The notes beneath the pieces were generated by a model. The model ran no database searches, had not been told where the DNA came from, and worked only from the letters and a program-made list of their open reading frames with translations. This document shows positions 28,084-37,599 of a stretch of 64,000 nucleotides of DNA, in pieces. The stretch comes from Promethearchaeota archaeon (GTDB taxonomy: Archaea > Asgardarchaeota > Lokiarchaeia > Sigyniarchaeales > SOKP01). The stretch is taken from the NCBI GenBank assembly GCA_019057795.1, contig JAHLWS010000038.1:40734-104733 (forward strand). The letters are read 5' to 3'. A program made the translations under genes and the position numbers. Each line of letters opens with the position of its first letter. Position 1 is the first letter of the stretch.

Positions 28084-29805
28084 TTAACTTATAAATTTCC
28101 AAGGTTTTTGTTTTTTAAGTTTGTAGCTCTTTTTCGCGTACTCTTGCATCATCCTATTAGTGTTAAAGAAAGCTGCGAGAGAAATAGCGTTTTTACTTTT
28201 GAACAACCACTCGTCATGGTTCAAATAAGTTGGTATAATTTCGTTCTCTAGCGTTTCATATAATGCGTTTGAATCAATCTCCCAACTATTTGAGACTCCT
28301 GGATCGTCGGGATTTGAATCGTTAGGGCCAATTGACCATCCGGCCATAGAGTTCATGCGAAATCCTTCCAACCACCAACCATCTTGAACGCTAAAGTTTA
28401 AAACGCCATTCAATGCGGCTTTCATGCCGCTTGTACCACTTGCTTCGCGATATCTTTCGGGCGTATTGAGCCAAATATCACACCCAGATACCATCATATG
28501 AGCTAAATCCATGTTATAATTTTCCATCATTACAATTTTAACACCATAATTGTCGTAAAGGTATTCGCCTTTTTCGTGGATTTTTTTGATATAATCTTTT
28601 CCCATCGTGTCCTTAGGGTGAGCTTTTCCTGCAAAAATGAATTGAATCTTATCTTGGCAGATTTTACCTAACCGCTCGATATCGTGGAAGATTAAAGTAG
28701 CCCTTTTGTACGTAGCAAATCTTCTAGCGAAACCAATTGTAATTAATTCTTCATCCAGTAAGTTCCAACTATGACCTTTCTGATAACTAATTAGATTGAA
28801 CTTATTTTCAATGTGCGCATCAAAAATATCTAAATCGTCTAATTCAATTGCGTTTTGAAGTATCGAAGGTTTTGCCTTCCAATTTGGCCATTTTTTGTCA
28901 AATATCTGGCGAAATGGCTGGCTAACCCAAAAAGGTAAATGTATACCATTAGTAATTGAATCAACCTCGTATTGAGGAAACATTTTCCGTGAAATTTGGC
29001 CGTGTTTTTTGGCAACTCCATTTCTATATCTAGAAAGCTCCATTCCTAGAAATGTCATATTAAATTGACCCTTATCGTCAGCAATTTTTCGAATTTCAGA
29101 AGGCATTCTATCTTTAAATACCTTATTAACTAAATCTTGATTAAATCGATCGTGACCTGCCGGAACTGGTGTGTGAGTAGTAAACACAACTTTTTCTCTA
29201 ACCTTATCAAGATCGCCACTTAACATATTGTAAAGCTCTACTATTGAGAAAGAGCCGTGTCCTTCGTTTAGATGGTATGTTTTAATGTTATTAAAACCCA
29301 ATGAATTTAAGAGTTTTACGCCACCAATGCCTAATATCATTTCTTGTACGATTCTGTTCCATCGAGATGTGGAATCATAGAGAGAACCTGTCATTTTTTT
29401 CATCCAATCTTCGTTTCCCTCAATGTCAGTAGTTAACAAATAAATTGGTAAAATGTGACCGGATTGACCTATAACGCGATAAAGCCATGCAGAAACTAAC
29501 ACTTCTTTATTTTCTATTTTTATTTTAATTGGTTTTTCAACTTTTTCAAACTCGTAAAAAAAATTCCAGCCGATGGCGCGTTCTTTTTGATCGCCAAATT
29601 CGTTAAAAAATTGATAAAAATAACCTGAACTATAACATAAACACAATCCAACCATAGGAAGCTCTAAATCTGCCGCTGCTCTTACAGTATCTCCAGATAA
29701 AACCCCTAAACCACCGCTATAAGTTGGAATATTCGAATCAATTGCAATCTCCATGCTGATATAGGCAACTTGCGTACTATTTTTCAAATCATTGTTAATT
29801 TCCAT
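28084..29805 (-). CDS. glgP: Alpha-glucan (maltodextrin/glycogen) phosphorylase
   Basis: PLP-dependent glycosyltransferase (GT35) releasing glucose-1-phosphate from alpha-1,4-glucans. The archaeal/bacterial short type (573 residues) fits. YSGGLGVLSGD (28-38) is the substrate loop, HLNEGHGSF and TTHTPVPAGHDRF are conserved core elements, and the PLP lysine lies in SGTSGMKA. The divergent small CxxC protein and SIS/nucleotidyltransferase genes nearby suggest sugar-phosphate metabolism in this stretch. Confidence 0.94.
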   Translation of the reverse strand: MEINNDLKNSTQVAYISMEIAIDSNIPTYSGGLGVLSGDTVRAAADLELPMVGLCLCYSSGYFYQFFNEFGDQKERAIGWNFFYEFEKVEKPIKIKIENKEVLVSAWLYRVIGQSGHILPIYLLTTDIEGNEDWMKKMTGSLYDSTSRWNRIVQEMILGIGGVKLLNSLGFNNIKTYHLNEGHGSFSIVELYNMLSGDLDKVREKVVFTTHTPVPAGHDRFNQDLVNKVFKDRMPSEIRKIADDKGQFNMTFLGMELSRYRNGVAKKHGQISRKMFPQYEVDSITNGIHLPFWVSQPFRQIFDKKWPNWKAKPSILQNAIELDDLDIFDAHIENKFNLISYQKGHSWNLLDEELITIGFARRFATYKRATLIFHDIERLGKICQDKIQFIFAGKAHPKDTMGKDYIKKIHEKGEYLYDNYGVKIVMMENYNMDLAHMMVSGCDIWLNTPERYREASGTSGMKAALNGVLNFSVQDGWWLEGFRMNSMAGWSIGPNDSNPDDPGVSNSWEIDSNALYETLENEIIPTYLNHDEWLFKSKNAISLAAFFNTNRMMQEYAKKSYKLKKQKPWKFIS

Positions 29806-29936
29806 TATTCAACACTTCATTATTGAGTTTTGAGTTTCTTAAGAAATTAATAATATAAATATATATATATTAGTTTTAAAATTCTTATTTTAAATTCTTA
29901 TGTTAAAATGAATATATAAATAATTTTAAAATAAGT

Positions 29937-30308
29937 CTAATCAGAATCAAGTTTCAATTCAGGATTTTCAAGAGAAACCTTTTTAGAAATACCGTAATTA
30001 TCCCATTTATCAATATCTAACTCGTTTAACTTATTAATTAATTCCTTGCTTTCAAAATTAGGAATTTGATTTATGAGGTTTGGCGTTGGTAATCGGTTTA
30101 TCAAATTTGGTTGTAATAATTTATTACTTTTAACTAAATATTCTTCAGTTCTATTTTTATTATTAATATAATTCTTAAAAAACGGATTTTCTGGTCTTAA
30201 ATTTTCGATTTTTGCCGCCTTAATGTTAATTGGACTTCGAGGAACTGTAGATTTCGTCATTCGGCAAATTGGACAATTGATAATATCAAGACCGTGTATA
30301 CAAGGCAA
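29937..30308 (-). CDS. Small zinc-finger protein with disordered tail
   Basis: 123 residues. The N-terminus (MPCIHGLDIINCPICRM) places Cys3, His5, Cys12 and Cys15 as a likely single zinc site. The rest is asparagine/proline-rich with repeated LINxLPxPN-like motifs and looks disordered. No family recognised. It could act as an adaptor with short binding motifs (inference). Confidence 0.6.
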   Translation of the reverse strand: MPCIHGLDIINCPICRMTKSTVPRSPINIKAAKIENLRPENPFFKNYINNKNRTEEYLVKSNKLLQPNLINRLPTPNLINQIPNFESKELINKLNELDIDKWDNYGISKKVSLENPELKLDSD

Positions 30309-30421
30309 AAAATATCACTTCAATATTTATTTAAATCTGAATTGTTTAAATTAATTTTATCTTATATTTTTTATTATAATTAATTATAATTAATTATGAA
30401 TGCTTTTTTAGGGGATTATAT

Positions 30422-31540
30422 ATGAATGATTTTTTAGAAGAAATAAAATCTCAACCAGAAGCTCTTAAAGACACGTTTAACTACATTGTAGGAGAAGGTA
30501 AACCTCAATTTTTAAAAATAAGAGACTTTATAAAAAAAGGTGGTATTACTAAACTTATTTTTACGGGTATGGGTTCAAGTTTTATCAGCTCTTTCTTACC
30601 TTACTATATTTTAAATCAGTATGGAATCGCTGTTGAAATTCGAGAAGCAGGAGAATTCTTGTTTAATACATTTCCTAACGTTAAGCAGAATTGCTTTAAA
30701 GACATAGGAATTATAATTATTTCACAATCTGGAGAATCTGGGGAAATTAGAGAACTATTAAGGAAAATAAATGCAATAGATCTTAATGATAAGCCGTTAA
30801 CAATTGGTATTACGAATAATCCTGATAGTTATTTAGCTTACATGACAGAATTACAAGTTTATATGAATTTTGACGAAGAGGTTTCAGTTACTACGAAAAG
30901 TTATGTTTGTACGCTGCTATTGCTGTATGTTATGGCAAAAACAATAATAGGCGAATTCTTTACAAATGAAACCGAAATTCAAAATGTAGAAGCCTTCTTA
31001 GGGGAAGTTCGAAGATTTTTACAAGATCAGAAACAGATTAATAAGATATGGAAGAAGCTTCTATCTTCATTTGGATACGATATTGATTTTTTAGAAATTC
31101 TCGCACTAAGTTCTTCTTTAACTACTGCGCATCAAGCGGCATTAAATTTTAAAGAAATCGTAAAATCTTATTCGGAAGCAAGTTCTATATCAACTTTTAG
31201 ACACGGTGGTATTGAATGCTTAAAAGAGAGTACTAAACTTATAATTCTTTCATCCGATAAAGAGAATTTCGCTTTTAACATTCAATTCATAGATAAATTA
31301 GTTAACAAATGGGCTTGTGGGAAAATTCTACATATCACAAATCAAGAATTTGACGAAAAAACAAAGAAATTACACGATAATCCTAAGATTATAACTTATA
31401 AGCATAATATAAAAGACCCTCATTTAGCACCGATAATGGAAATAATAATTCTTCAATTACTATTTTACAAGATGGCAGAAAAAAAAGGAATTGAACCAGG
31501 TAAGTTTTTATATTCACAGAAAATAACCAACGACATATAA
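30422..31540 (+). CDS. SIS-domain phosphosugar-binding protein (GlmS isomerase/AgaS-like)
   Basis: Two SIS domains in tandem (about 35-180 and 215-350), the layout of the isomerase half of glucosamine-6-phosphate synthase and related deaminases. The sugar-phosphate loop reads TGMGSSF (48-54) and SQSGESGE (about 102-109). The glutaminase domain is absent, so it may be a sugar isomerase or deaminase. An AGGGGAT-like element precedes the ATG. A transporter and a sugar nucleotidyltransferase follow. Confidence 0.8.
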   Translation: MNDFLEEIKSQPEALKDTFNYIVGEGKPQFLKIRDFIKKGGITKLIFTGMGSSFISSFLPYYILNQYGIAVEIREAGEFLFNTFPNVKQNCFKDIGIIIISQSGESGEIRELLRKINAIDLNDKPLTIGITNNPDSYLAYMTELQVYMNFDEEVSVTTKSYVCTLLLLYVMAKTIIGEFFTNETEIQNVEAFLGEVRRFLQDQKQINKIWKKLLSSFGYDIDFLEILALSSSLTTAHQAALNFKEIVKSYSEASSISTFRHGGIECLKESTKLIILSSDKENFAFNIQFIDKLVNKWACGKILHITNQEFDEKTKKLHDNPKIITYKHNIKDPHLAPIMEIIILQLLFYKMAEKKGIEPGKFLYSQKITNDI

Positions 31541-31606
31541 CAATATTAAGATATTAAGAAAAATACTTCTTATTTAGTTTAAAATTTAATTCAATTGTTG
31601 GAAAAG

Positions 31607-32884
31607 ATGGAAACAACTGTTACGGTACAAACTTTTAGAAGCTATATATTTTTTTGGGCTGGTCAATTATTTTCCTTGTTAGGCTCATCTATAGTTCAAA
31701 TTGTAATAATATATTGGATAACAATTGAAACCGAAAGTTTGACGATAATATCAATAGCCGCTTTTTTCTCCTTTCTACCACAATTTATTCTTGGACCTCT
31801 CGCGGGCGTATTTACTGATAGATGGAACAGAAAATTGTTAATAGGTCTTTCTGATTTTTTTCAAGCACTTACAACTTTTAGTTTAGTTTTATTATTTTTT
31901 TTTAATATTCAGCAAGTATGGTTAATAATTTTGATTAATAGTATTAGAGGGGTATTTCAAGCATTTCATTGGCCAGTTGTAAACGCAATAATTCCCTTAA
32001 TGATACCAAAGAAACATTTAAGCAGAATGAATGGTATTAATTATTTTTTTACCGGTTTAGTTAATACAATGGGACCAATTATAGCTATCAGTTTATTACT
32101 ATTACTTCCAATTGATCAAATATTATGGGTTGACATACTTACTTTTTTGATTGCGATAACTCCACTATTATTAATAAAAATACCTCCTTTACCGAAGAAA
32201 CCTATTACTAAACATGAAAAATCGTATTTGAAAGAATTTAAAATAGGGTTTAAAGCAATTAAAATTGTTCCAGGGCTTCTAACCTTACTCTTTGTAGCGA
32301 CTATTTTAAACTTTTTAGGGAATCCCTTTAACACTTTAATAATATATTATATAAAAGTGACTCATGTCGGGACCGATAGCAATCTAGCTATTGTTCTAGC
32401 ATCAATTCAAGCTGGGATGTTTGTTGGAGCTATGATCGTAGTTACTAAAAAGGTTTGGAATAAAAAACCCTTAATTATCTTTGCTGGAATTTTAATAGGT
32501 GAGATCGGACACTTAATATTAGCCATGGCACCTCCACAAAATTTTCTTATGATTAGTATTGGTGGCTTCATGTTTGCGTTTATTGTTCCTTTTGTTAACA
32601 CCATGTTTTTAACGATTCTACAAACCGTCATACCTCCAGATAAACAAGGACGAGTTATGTCTAATGTAATTACTATTGTAACTTTAGTTTCTCCAGTAGC
32701 AATGATAATATCAGGACCGATAGCAGAACTGATTGGTATTACGACCCTTTTTGTTATATGCGCCGTGCTAAATTTTATTTTTATAATATGTGTTTGGATT
32801 TTTTCAAATGTTAGAAATAATGATTACGATAAAGTGTATGAATATGAATTGGATGAAAATATTAATTACCAAAATAGTTTTTAA
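31607..32884 (+). CDS. MFS transporter (macrolide-efflux-like)
   Basis: About 12 hydrophobic segments over 425 residues. The loop after TM2 reads GPLAGVFTDRWNRK, the standard MFS A-motif, and the arrangement matches the MefA/TetV-like efflux branch. I place the start at the ATG at 31607; an in-frame TTG at 31595 would add four residues. Substrate unknown. Confidence 0.85.
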   Translation: METTVTVQTFRSYIFFWAGQLFSLLGSSIVQIVIIYWITIETESLTIISIAAFFSFLPQFILGPLAGVFTDRWNRKLLIGLSDFFQALTTFSLVLLFFFNIQQVWLIILINSIRGVFQAFHWPVVNAIIPLMIPKKHLSRMNGINYFFTGLVNTMGPIIAISLLLLLPIDQILWVDILTFLIAITPLLLIKIPPLPKKPITKHEKSYLKEFKIGFKAIKIVPGLLTLLFVATILNFLGNPFNTLIIYYIKVTHVGTDSNLAIVLASIQAGMFVGAMIVVTKKVWNKKPLIIFAGILIGEIGHLILAMAPPQNFLMISIGGFMFAFIVPFVNTMFLTILQTVIPPDKQGRVMSNVITIVTLVSPVAMIISGPIAELIGITTLFVICAVLNFIFIICVWIFSNVRNNDYDKVYEYELDENINYQNSF

Positions 32885-32939
32885 AAAATAGCTTTTTAAT
32901 TATTTTATACATCCCATTAAAACTTTATATTAAAAAAAA

Positions 32940-34076
32940 ATGACGAAAGCAATAATTTTATCGGGTGGATGGGGTACTCGTTTACGCCCTTTGACATGTA
33001 CTATACCCAAAACATTAATTCCAATCGTGAATAAACCAGTTATTGAGCGGCAGATGCTCTTATTAAAAGCAGCTGGAGTTAAAGAAGTAGTTTTAGCCGT
33101 AAGTGTGATGGATGATATTGTTAAAAGCTATTTCAAGGAAGGTAGAATGTTAGGAATAAAAATCCATTATACAAACGAAAAACATCCAATGGGAACTGCG
33201 GGAGCAATTAAATTAGCAGAATCTTACCTCGAAAATGATAACTTTTTCATGTTAAATGGAGATGTAATTTTGAATTATGACTTTAGCGATATGCTTAAAT
33301 TTCACGAAAAGTGTAAAGGTATTGGAACAATAGCCAGTAAAACCGTAGAAGATCCCTCAAGATATGGCGTATTGATAGTAAATAATGAAACACACCAACT
33401 ACTAAATTTTCTTGAAAAGGACGAATACACTCCTCCAGACGGCAAATATGTTCCTATGCCTATTAATGCTGGTGTGTATATCCTAGAACCTGAAATATTT
33501 TCCTTTATCGAACCAAATAAAAAAGTTTCTATTGAAAGGGGCGTATTTCCTAAAGTTTCCGATAAAAATAAGCTCTATCATTACCCAATTAGTGGAATAT
33601 GGAGCGATGTTGGTAATCCTTACGATTTATTGCAAGGAAATGTTCTATTAATGAACGACTTAATAAAAAATCAGAAAGGAAATGTAAAAAATTTAATAGA
33701 ACCTTCTACAGACATCCATCCAAGCGTAAAAATTTATCCTCCTTGTACAATTGGTGAAAGCGTTGTAATTCGAGGTAATTGTAAAGTTGGTCCGAATGTA
33801 ATAATCGGCGACAATGTATCTATTAATAACCATTCCGAACTTAAGGAGTGTCTAATCTTTAACAAGACACATATCTCAAGTAATGTTCAAATCGAAAAAG
33901 CTATCATCGCTGATAATTGTAATATCCAAGAAAATGTAAAATTGAAAGGTAATAACGAAAATTTAATAATTTTAGCCTCATATGTACAAGTTTCGAAAAA
34001 CCTCGAATTAATTGCCCCTAAAACAATCTCATTGACGGTATGTCATCACGAAGTAGTAAAAGAAAGTTTAAAGTAA
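32940..34076 (+). CDS. Sugar-phosphate nucleotidyltransferase (NDP-sugar pyrophosphorylase)
   Basis: Transfers a nucleotide to a sugar-1-phosphate. The signature LSGGWGTRLRPLT (residues 7-19) and PKTLIPI follow the family pattern, LNGDV holds the metal aspartate, and the C-terminal third (about 250-378) consists of left-handed beta-helix hexapeptides (PPCTIGESVVI, NVIIGDN). It resembles mannose-1-phosphate guanylyltransferases and archaeal glucose-1-phosphate thymidylyltransferases; the nucleotide and sugar are not decided by sequence alone. Confidence 0.88.
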   Translation: MTKAIILSGGWGTRLRPLTCTIPKTLIPIVNKPVIERQMLLLKAAGVKEVVLAVSVMDDIVKSYFKEGRMLGIKIHYTNEKHPMGTAGAIKLAESYLENDNFFMLNGDVILNYDFSDMLKFHEKCKGIGTIASKTVEDPSRYGVLIVNNETHQLLNFLEKDEYTPPDGKYVPMPINAGVYILEPEIFSFIEPNKKVSIERGVFPKVSDKNKLYHYPISGIWSDVGNPYDLLQGNVLLMNDLIKNQKGNVKNLIEPSTDIHPSVKIYPPCTIGESVVIRGNCKVGPNVIIGDNVSINNHSELKECLIFNKTHISSNVQIEKAIIADNCNIQENVKLKGNNENLIILASYVQVSKNLELIAPKTISLTVCHHEVVKESLK

Positions 34077-34078
34077 AA

Positions 34079-34891
34079 ATGAGCGATCAATTAGCACCTG
34101 AAAAAATTTATTTCAAAGTACTTAATAACGAAGTAGGAAAGAAGGACGCCTTAAAGCTATTCGAATCGTTAATAAATAAAAGTGATAACGAGGATATTAG
34201 ATATTCAAGCTTAGAATATATCGGTAAATTATCGATTGAAGACGAACTAACCTTTAACATAATTGAGAATTGCTTAATTTCTGATGAGTCTACTTTAGTT
34301 AGATTTGAAGCGGCTAAAGTATTGATCCAGAACTTTCCAGCACGGGAACACGAACCTTTATTATGGGCGATCCAAAATGAAAAATCTATATATTTCTTTA
34401 AAAAACTATTAGATTTATTTGAAACAGGCGAGTATCCTCAATTTGAAGAAATTCGAGAAAAAGCTTTAAAAAAAATTAGAACTTATTATAACTTAAATTC
34501 AGCAGACTCAAAATTTATTCTCGATATCGATTACTTAGATTATATGAAATTTAGGAGCGAATTAAAGAATTTTTTACAAAAGTTTGAGTTATCAGACGAA
34601 GCTAAACAAGTACTAATTAAAGAAAATACCGAAATAGGGTATAAAGGACTAGGTTGCGTTAGAGCTGCCAAAAAAGGCTTCATATTAAGTTTGTCTCTCA
34701 AAGACCTTAAAGAAATTCCATCGTCGATTTGTAAGCTATCAAAATTAGAATCCTTAGAAATATCTTATTGTAAACTAGAAAAATATCCAGATCCTTGCCC
34801 AAATCTTTTGTCACTTAAGAAATTAGTTTTCAGCAACAATCAGTTAGACAATTTACCTAGCTGGGTTATAGAGTTTGCAAACAAAAATTAA
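34079..34891 (+). CDS. HEAT-like/leucine-rich repeat protein
   Basis: 270 residues from the ATG at 34079, three bases after the previous stop; a frame-open ATG at 34040 would overlap the nucleotidyltransferase and is less likely. Residues 30-150 are helical pairs typical of HEAT/ARM repeats. The final 65 residues hold leucine-rich repeats (LSLKDLKEIPSSI, LESLEISYCKLEKYP, LKKLVFSNNQLDNLP). It ends after about three LRRs with no cap, so it may be shortened. Probably a protein-binding scaffold. Confidence 0.75.
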   Translation: MSDQLAPEKIYFKVLNNEVGKKDALKLFESLINKSDNEDIRYSSLEYIGKLSIEDELTFNIIENCLISDESTLVRFEAAKVLIQNFPAREHEPLLWAIQNEKSIYFFKKLLDLFETGEYPQFEEIREKALKKIRTYYNLNSADSKFILDIDYLDYMKFRSELKNFLQKFELSDEAKQVLIKENTEIGYKGLGCVRAAKKGFILSLSLKDLKEIPSSICKLSKLESLEISYCKLEKYPDPCPNLLSLKKLVFSNNQLDNLPSWVIEFANKN

Positions 34892-34955
34892 AATTAAAAA
34901 ACTATTTACAGAATAATCCGAGAGAAAACTCATAAAATCATATGGAGCATGTAAT

Positions 34956-35243
34956 ATGGAAGATTTGAAGGAAAAAGGTTTAAAAATATATAACGCAATG
35001 TTTCAAGGAGCTAAAAATGTTGAAATTGATGAGATTGAATACACCATTAAAAAATTTTCAAGCGGAATTAAATTTGTTGATTTATTTGGGTACCGCTTTA
35101 TCGAACAAAATCGCAACAAAAAATCAGAATGGGGGAAAAAAGCTCGAGAGGGCCATAAAATTATGTGGATAATTAAAGGAAGAAAATACATCTCCCAAAT
35201 AATAGATGGAGAATATATCGAATTAAAGAAAAAATCAGTGTAA
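34956..35243 (+). CDS. Small unknown protein (95 aa)
   Basis: Basic protein with two beta-rich parts (IEYTIKKF, VDLFGYRFIEQN; IMWIIKGRKYISQI). No family recognised. In the same direction as the LRR gene and 64 bases from it. Confidence 0.55.
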   Translation: MEDLKEKGLKIYNAMFQGAKNVEIDEIEYTIKKFSSGIKFVDLFGYRFIEQNRNKKSEWGKKAREGHKIMWIIKGRKYISQIIDGEYIELKKKSV

Positions 35244-35600
35244 AATTGTTTCATTTTTGAAAAAATACTCATAATCTACATATAAATTTATACAATTTCA
35301 AAAGCAATTCATTTAATCGCTTATCAGAATTTAAAGTCTTCAGAATTACATCCAATGTAGTTCATTCGACTTAATTTCAGAAAAAAAAGAAGAATAGATG
35401 AAGATCTGAAGATATAAACCGTTTTAAAAATGGGATCGTCCTCCCATTTAATGTTTTAAAGTGTTACAGAATCACATTATTTAGTATTACTCAGAATTCT
35501 GAAACCACAAAGACTGAACTCCAGATTATTTTTAATTATATAATGCTATTTTGTAATTGTATAAAAATAAAAATAACTTAAAATGGAGAATTGAAACATA
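35244..35600. other. Intergenic region with a hairpin-forming palindrome
   Basis: No gene recognised. Contains a perfect 8-bp inverted repeat at 35428-35449 (listed separately). A TATA-like stretch near 35540-35560 could serve the following small ORF. Confidence 0.4.
35428..35449. repeat. Inverted repeat, 8-bp arms, 6-base spacer
   Basis: AAATGGGA, spacer TCGTCC, then TCCCATTT. It could fold into a hairpin or act as a site for a dimeric protein. A related string (TGGGCGGAATCCTCCC followed by TTTTAATG) occurs at 40106-40129. Confidence 0.55.
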
Positions 35601-35789
35601 ATGAATGAATTAGTAGAAATTAATGTTGAATATTATGAATTTTTGAGTGTCATTCACGAAATATCGAGAAAATCGCAATCTATACAGAAAGATTTAATAA
35701 GAAAAGTCTATCAGAATTATGATTTGAGTCTATATCGAAAAAAATTAGAGAAAGAAATAGCAGAACTCGATAAATTAATAATTAAGTAG
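35601..35789 (+). CDS. Small helical protein (62 aa)
   Basis: Almost wholly helical and charged (ends in KKLEKEIAELDKLIIK, coiled-coil-like). No family recognised. A weak GGAGA lies about 14 bases upstream. May be a real small protein. Confidence 0.4.
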   Translation: MNELVEINVEYYEFLSVIHEISRKSQSIQKDLIRKVYQNYDLSLYRKKLEKEIAELDKLIIK

Positions 35790-35853
35790 AATACCTACTT
35801 ATCTTTTAAATCCTTTTTTTTTAATTTAAACTTTTAAATAATTGATATTTTTT

Positions 35854-36453
35854 TTATATTTTGTCTAATTTTCCTGCAATTAATTCCAAATAAGATTTTC
35901 TAATTGATTCTTCCTTTTTAATTCCAAATTTCTCTAAAAATTGAAAAAGAATCTTTCTACTTTTCTTTATATCTTCGTACGATTCGGTCATTAATTCAAC
36001 TTCTACGAAATGTTGCTTTAAAATAGGTAAATAATCGATTAAAGCTTCGATTCTCACATCTTTAAATAAAAATTCATATAATTCTCTTTCTTTAACGACG
36101 GTAAACACTTCTCTAAATCCTAATAGTTTGAGAAGATTTTTCATATCTTCAATTTCATTTATTTTTACCTCGATCTCTTCTCTTGTTTTGGTTGTTATAT
36201 CAATTTTTTTACCTTTATAGGTTATAAAATAGTTAATTTTCTGAGTTTTTTCTGAATTATCCTTATTAAATTCAATGGATTTTCTTAATCTTAGTGCTTC
36301 GTCAGTTTGTTTAAAATCCCTTAATCCTTTAGGCATATTAAAATATGTGTCTTCATGGTGTAAAGAAATTTTGTAAACCCCTTTGTTCTCTTCAAATCTT
36401 TTCCTCACTTGATTAGGATCAGAAATTTTAACTTTAATTTCGACTTCAATCAT
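35854..36453 (-). CDS. CYTH-domain protein (class IV adenylate cyclase/ThTPase-like)
   Basis: Triphosphate tunnel metalloenzyme. The N-terminal signature ExExK is Glu3, Glu5, Lys7 (EVEIKVK), and later strands carry alternating charged residues (LRLRKS, FITYKGKK, VVKERELYEF). At 199 residues it fits archaeal CyaB-type proteins. The substrate (ATP, thiamine triphosphate or another triphosphate) is not settled by sequence. Confidence 0.85.
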   Translation of the reverse strand: MIEVEIKVKISDPNQVRKRFEENKGVYKISLHHEDTYFNMPKGLRDFKQTDEALRLRKSIEFNKDNSEKTQKINYFITYKGKKIDITTKTREEIEVKINEIEDMKNLLKLLGFREVFTVVKERELYEFLFKDVRIEALIDYLPILKQHFVEVELMTESYEDIKKSRKILFQFLEKFGIKKEESIRKSYLELIAGKLDKI

Positions 36454-36598
36454 AATGCTACTCTTTTCTATATTAATAACAAATATATAAAATTAATTTT
36501 TATTAAGTAATAATAGTTTCACTTAGAGTTGATAATTAATTTCCCAGAACTTTAAAACTGCTCATAAACTCGCAGAAAAGTACGGATATCTCCCTTAT

Positions 36599-37504
36599 AT
36601 GATTGAAAGATATATTCAATTCTTAGGATTAGATGAAACATTAAAATTATTAGAGGCAAATGAGCGGCCATTATTACCCTCAATACGTATTAATACTCTT
36701 AAAATTTCTATTTCAGAAATAAAAAAACGAATAGAAAAGAAAGGAAATGAGTTAGAACCAATTGAATGGATTCCTTATGGATTTAATATTGTTAAAGAAA
36801 GTTTTAATTTAGGCTCTTCTCATGAATTTCTACAAGGTTATTATTATTTACAAAACATTGCTTCAATGCTTTCAGCTATTATTCTCGACCCTAAGCCAAA
36901 TGATACTGTTATTGATATGTGCGCAGCTCCCGGAAGTAAGGCAACCCATTTAGCTCAACTAATGGAAAATGAAGGCACACTTATTCTAATTGATAAAAAT
37001 AAAAATCGAATTCCTGCTTTAGAAATTAATCTGCGTAGAATGGGGATTATAAACTCTATAGTACTTAATATGGATGCTATATATTTATCAAATTTAAATA
37101 CCAAGGGTGATAAAATTCTGTTAGATGCCCCGTGTACTGGAGAAGGATTGATACGACAAGATAAAAGTAGAAAGAAAAGCAAAAAAATGAGAGATCTTGA
37201 AAAAATGGCTGTAATTCAAAAGAAATTATTAAAAGCAGGATTAAAGGGACTAAAAACCGGAGGAAAGATGTTATATTGTACATGTTCTATTGCTCCTGAA
37301 GAAAATGAGTTAGTTGTAAATCATGTTTTAAATGATTTAAATAATTGTTCCATTGTTAAGATTTCTAGAGATTATGGTGTGAAAGGATTAACTGAAGTTT
37401 TTGGAATTAACTTATTAGATGATTTGAAATTCTCACAACGGTTATATCCTCATATTCATGATACTATAGGATTTTACTTCTGTCTTATAAAAAAAGTGGA
37501 TTGA
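36599..37504 (+). CDS. NOP2/Sun (NSUN) family RNA m5C methyltransferase
   Basis: SAM-dependent cytosine-5 methyltransferase acting on tRNA or rRNA. SAM site DMCAAPGSKATH (106-117), catalytic pair Cys179 (DAPCTGEG) and Cys229 (YCTCSIAPEENE). The open frame extends upstream of this ATG to 36536 and encodes the family-like segment TAHKLAEKYGYLPY immediately before the Met, so translation probably begins earlier. No ATG, GTG or TTG exists there; ATT at 36539 is the only near-cognate choice I see. Confidence 0.9.
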   Translation: MIERYIQFLGLDETLKLLEANERPLLPSIRINTLKISISEIKKRIEKKGNELEPIEWIPYGFNIVKESFNLGSSHEFLQGYYYLQNIASMLSAIILDPKPNDTVIDMCAAPGSKATHLAQLMENEGTLILIDKNKNRIPALEINLRRMGIINSIVLNMDAIYLSNLNTKGDKILLDAPCTGEGLIRQDKSRKKSKKMRDLEKMAVIQKKLLKAGLKGLKTGGKMLYCTCSIAPEENELVVNHVLNDLNNCSIVKISRDYGVKGLTEVFGINLLDDLKFSQRLYPHIHDTIGFYFCLIKKVD

Positions 37505-37599
37505 TTTTTTTTTGTAGAATTTTGGTCTATATGATTTTATATGATTAAGTCAATTATTTTTTCATATAATTTGTATTATTCTGTGGAATCCTCCTTATT

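Noticed and set aside
34040..34078. Earlier start for the HEAT/LRR gene
   Set aside because: It would overlap the nucleotidyltransferase by 37 bases; the ATG three bases after its stop is the natural one.
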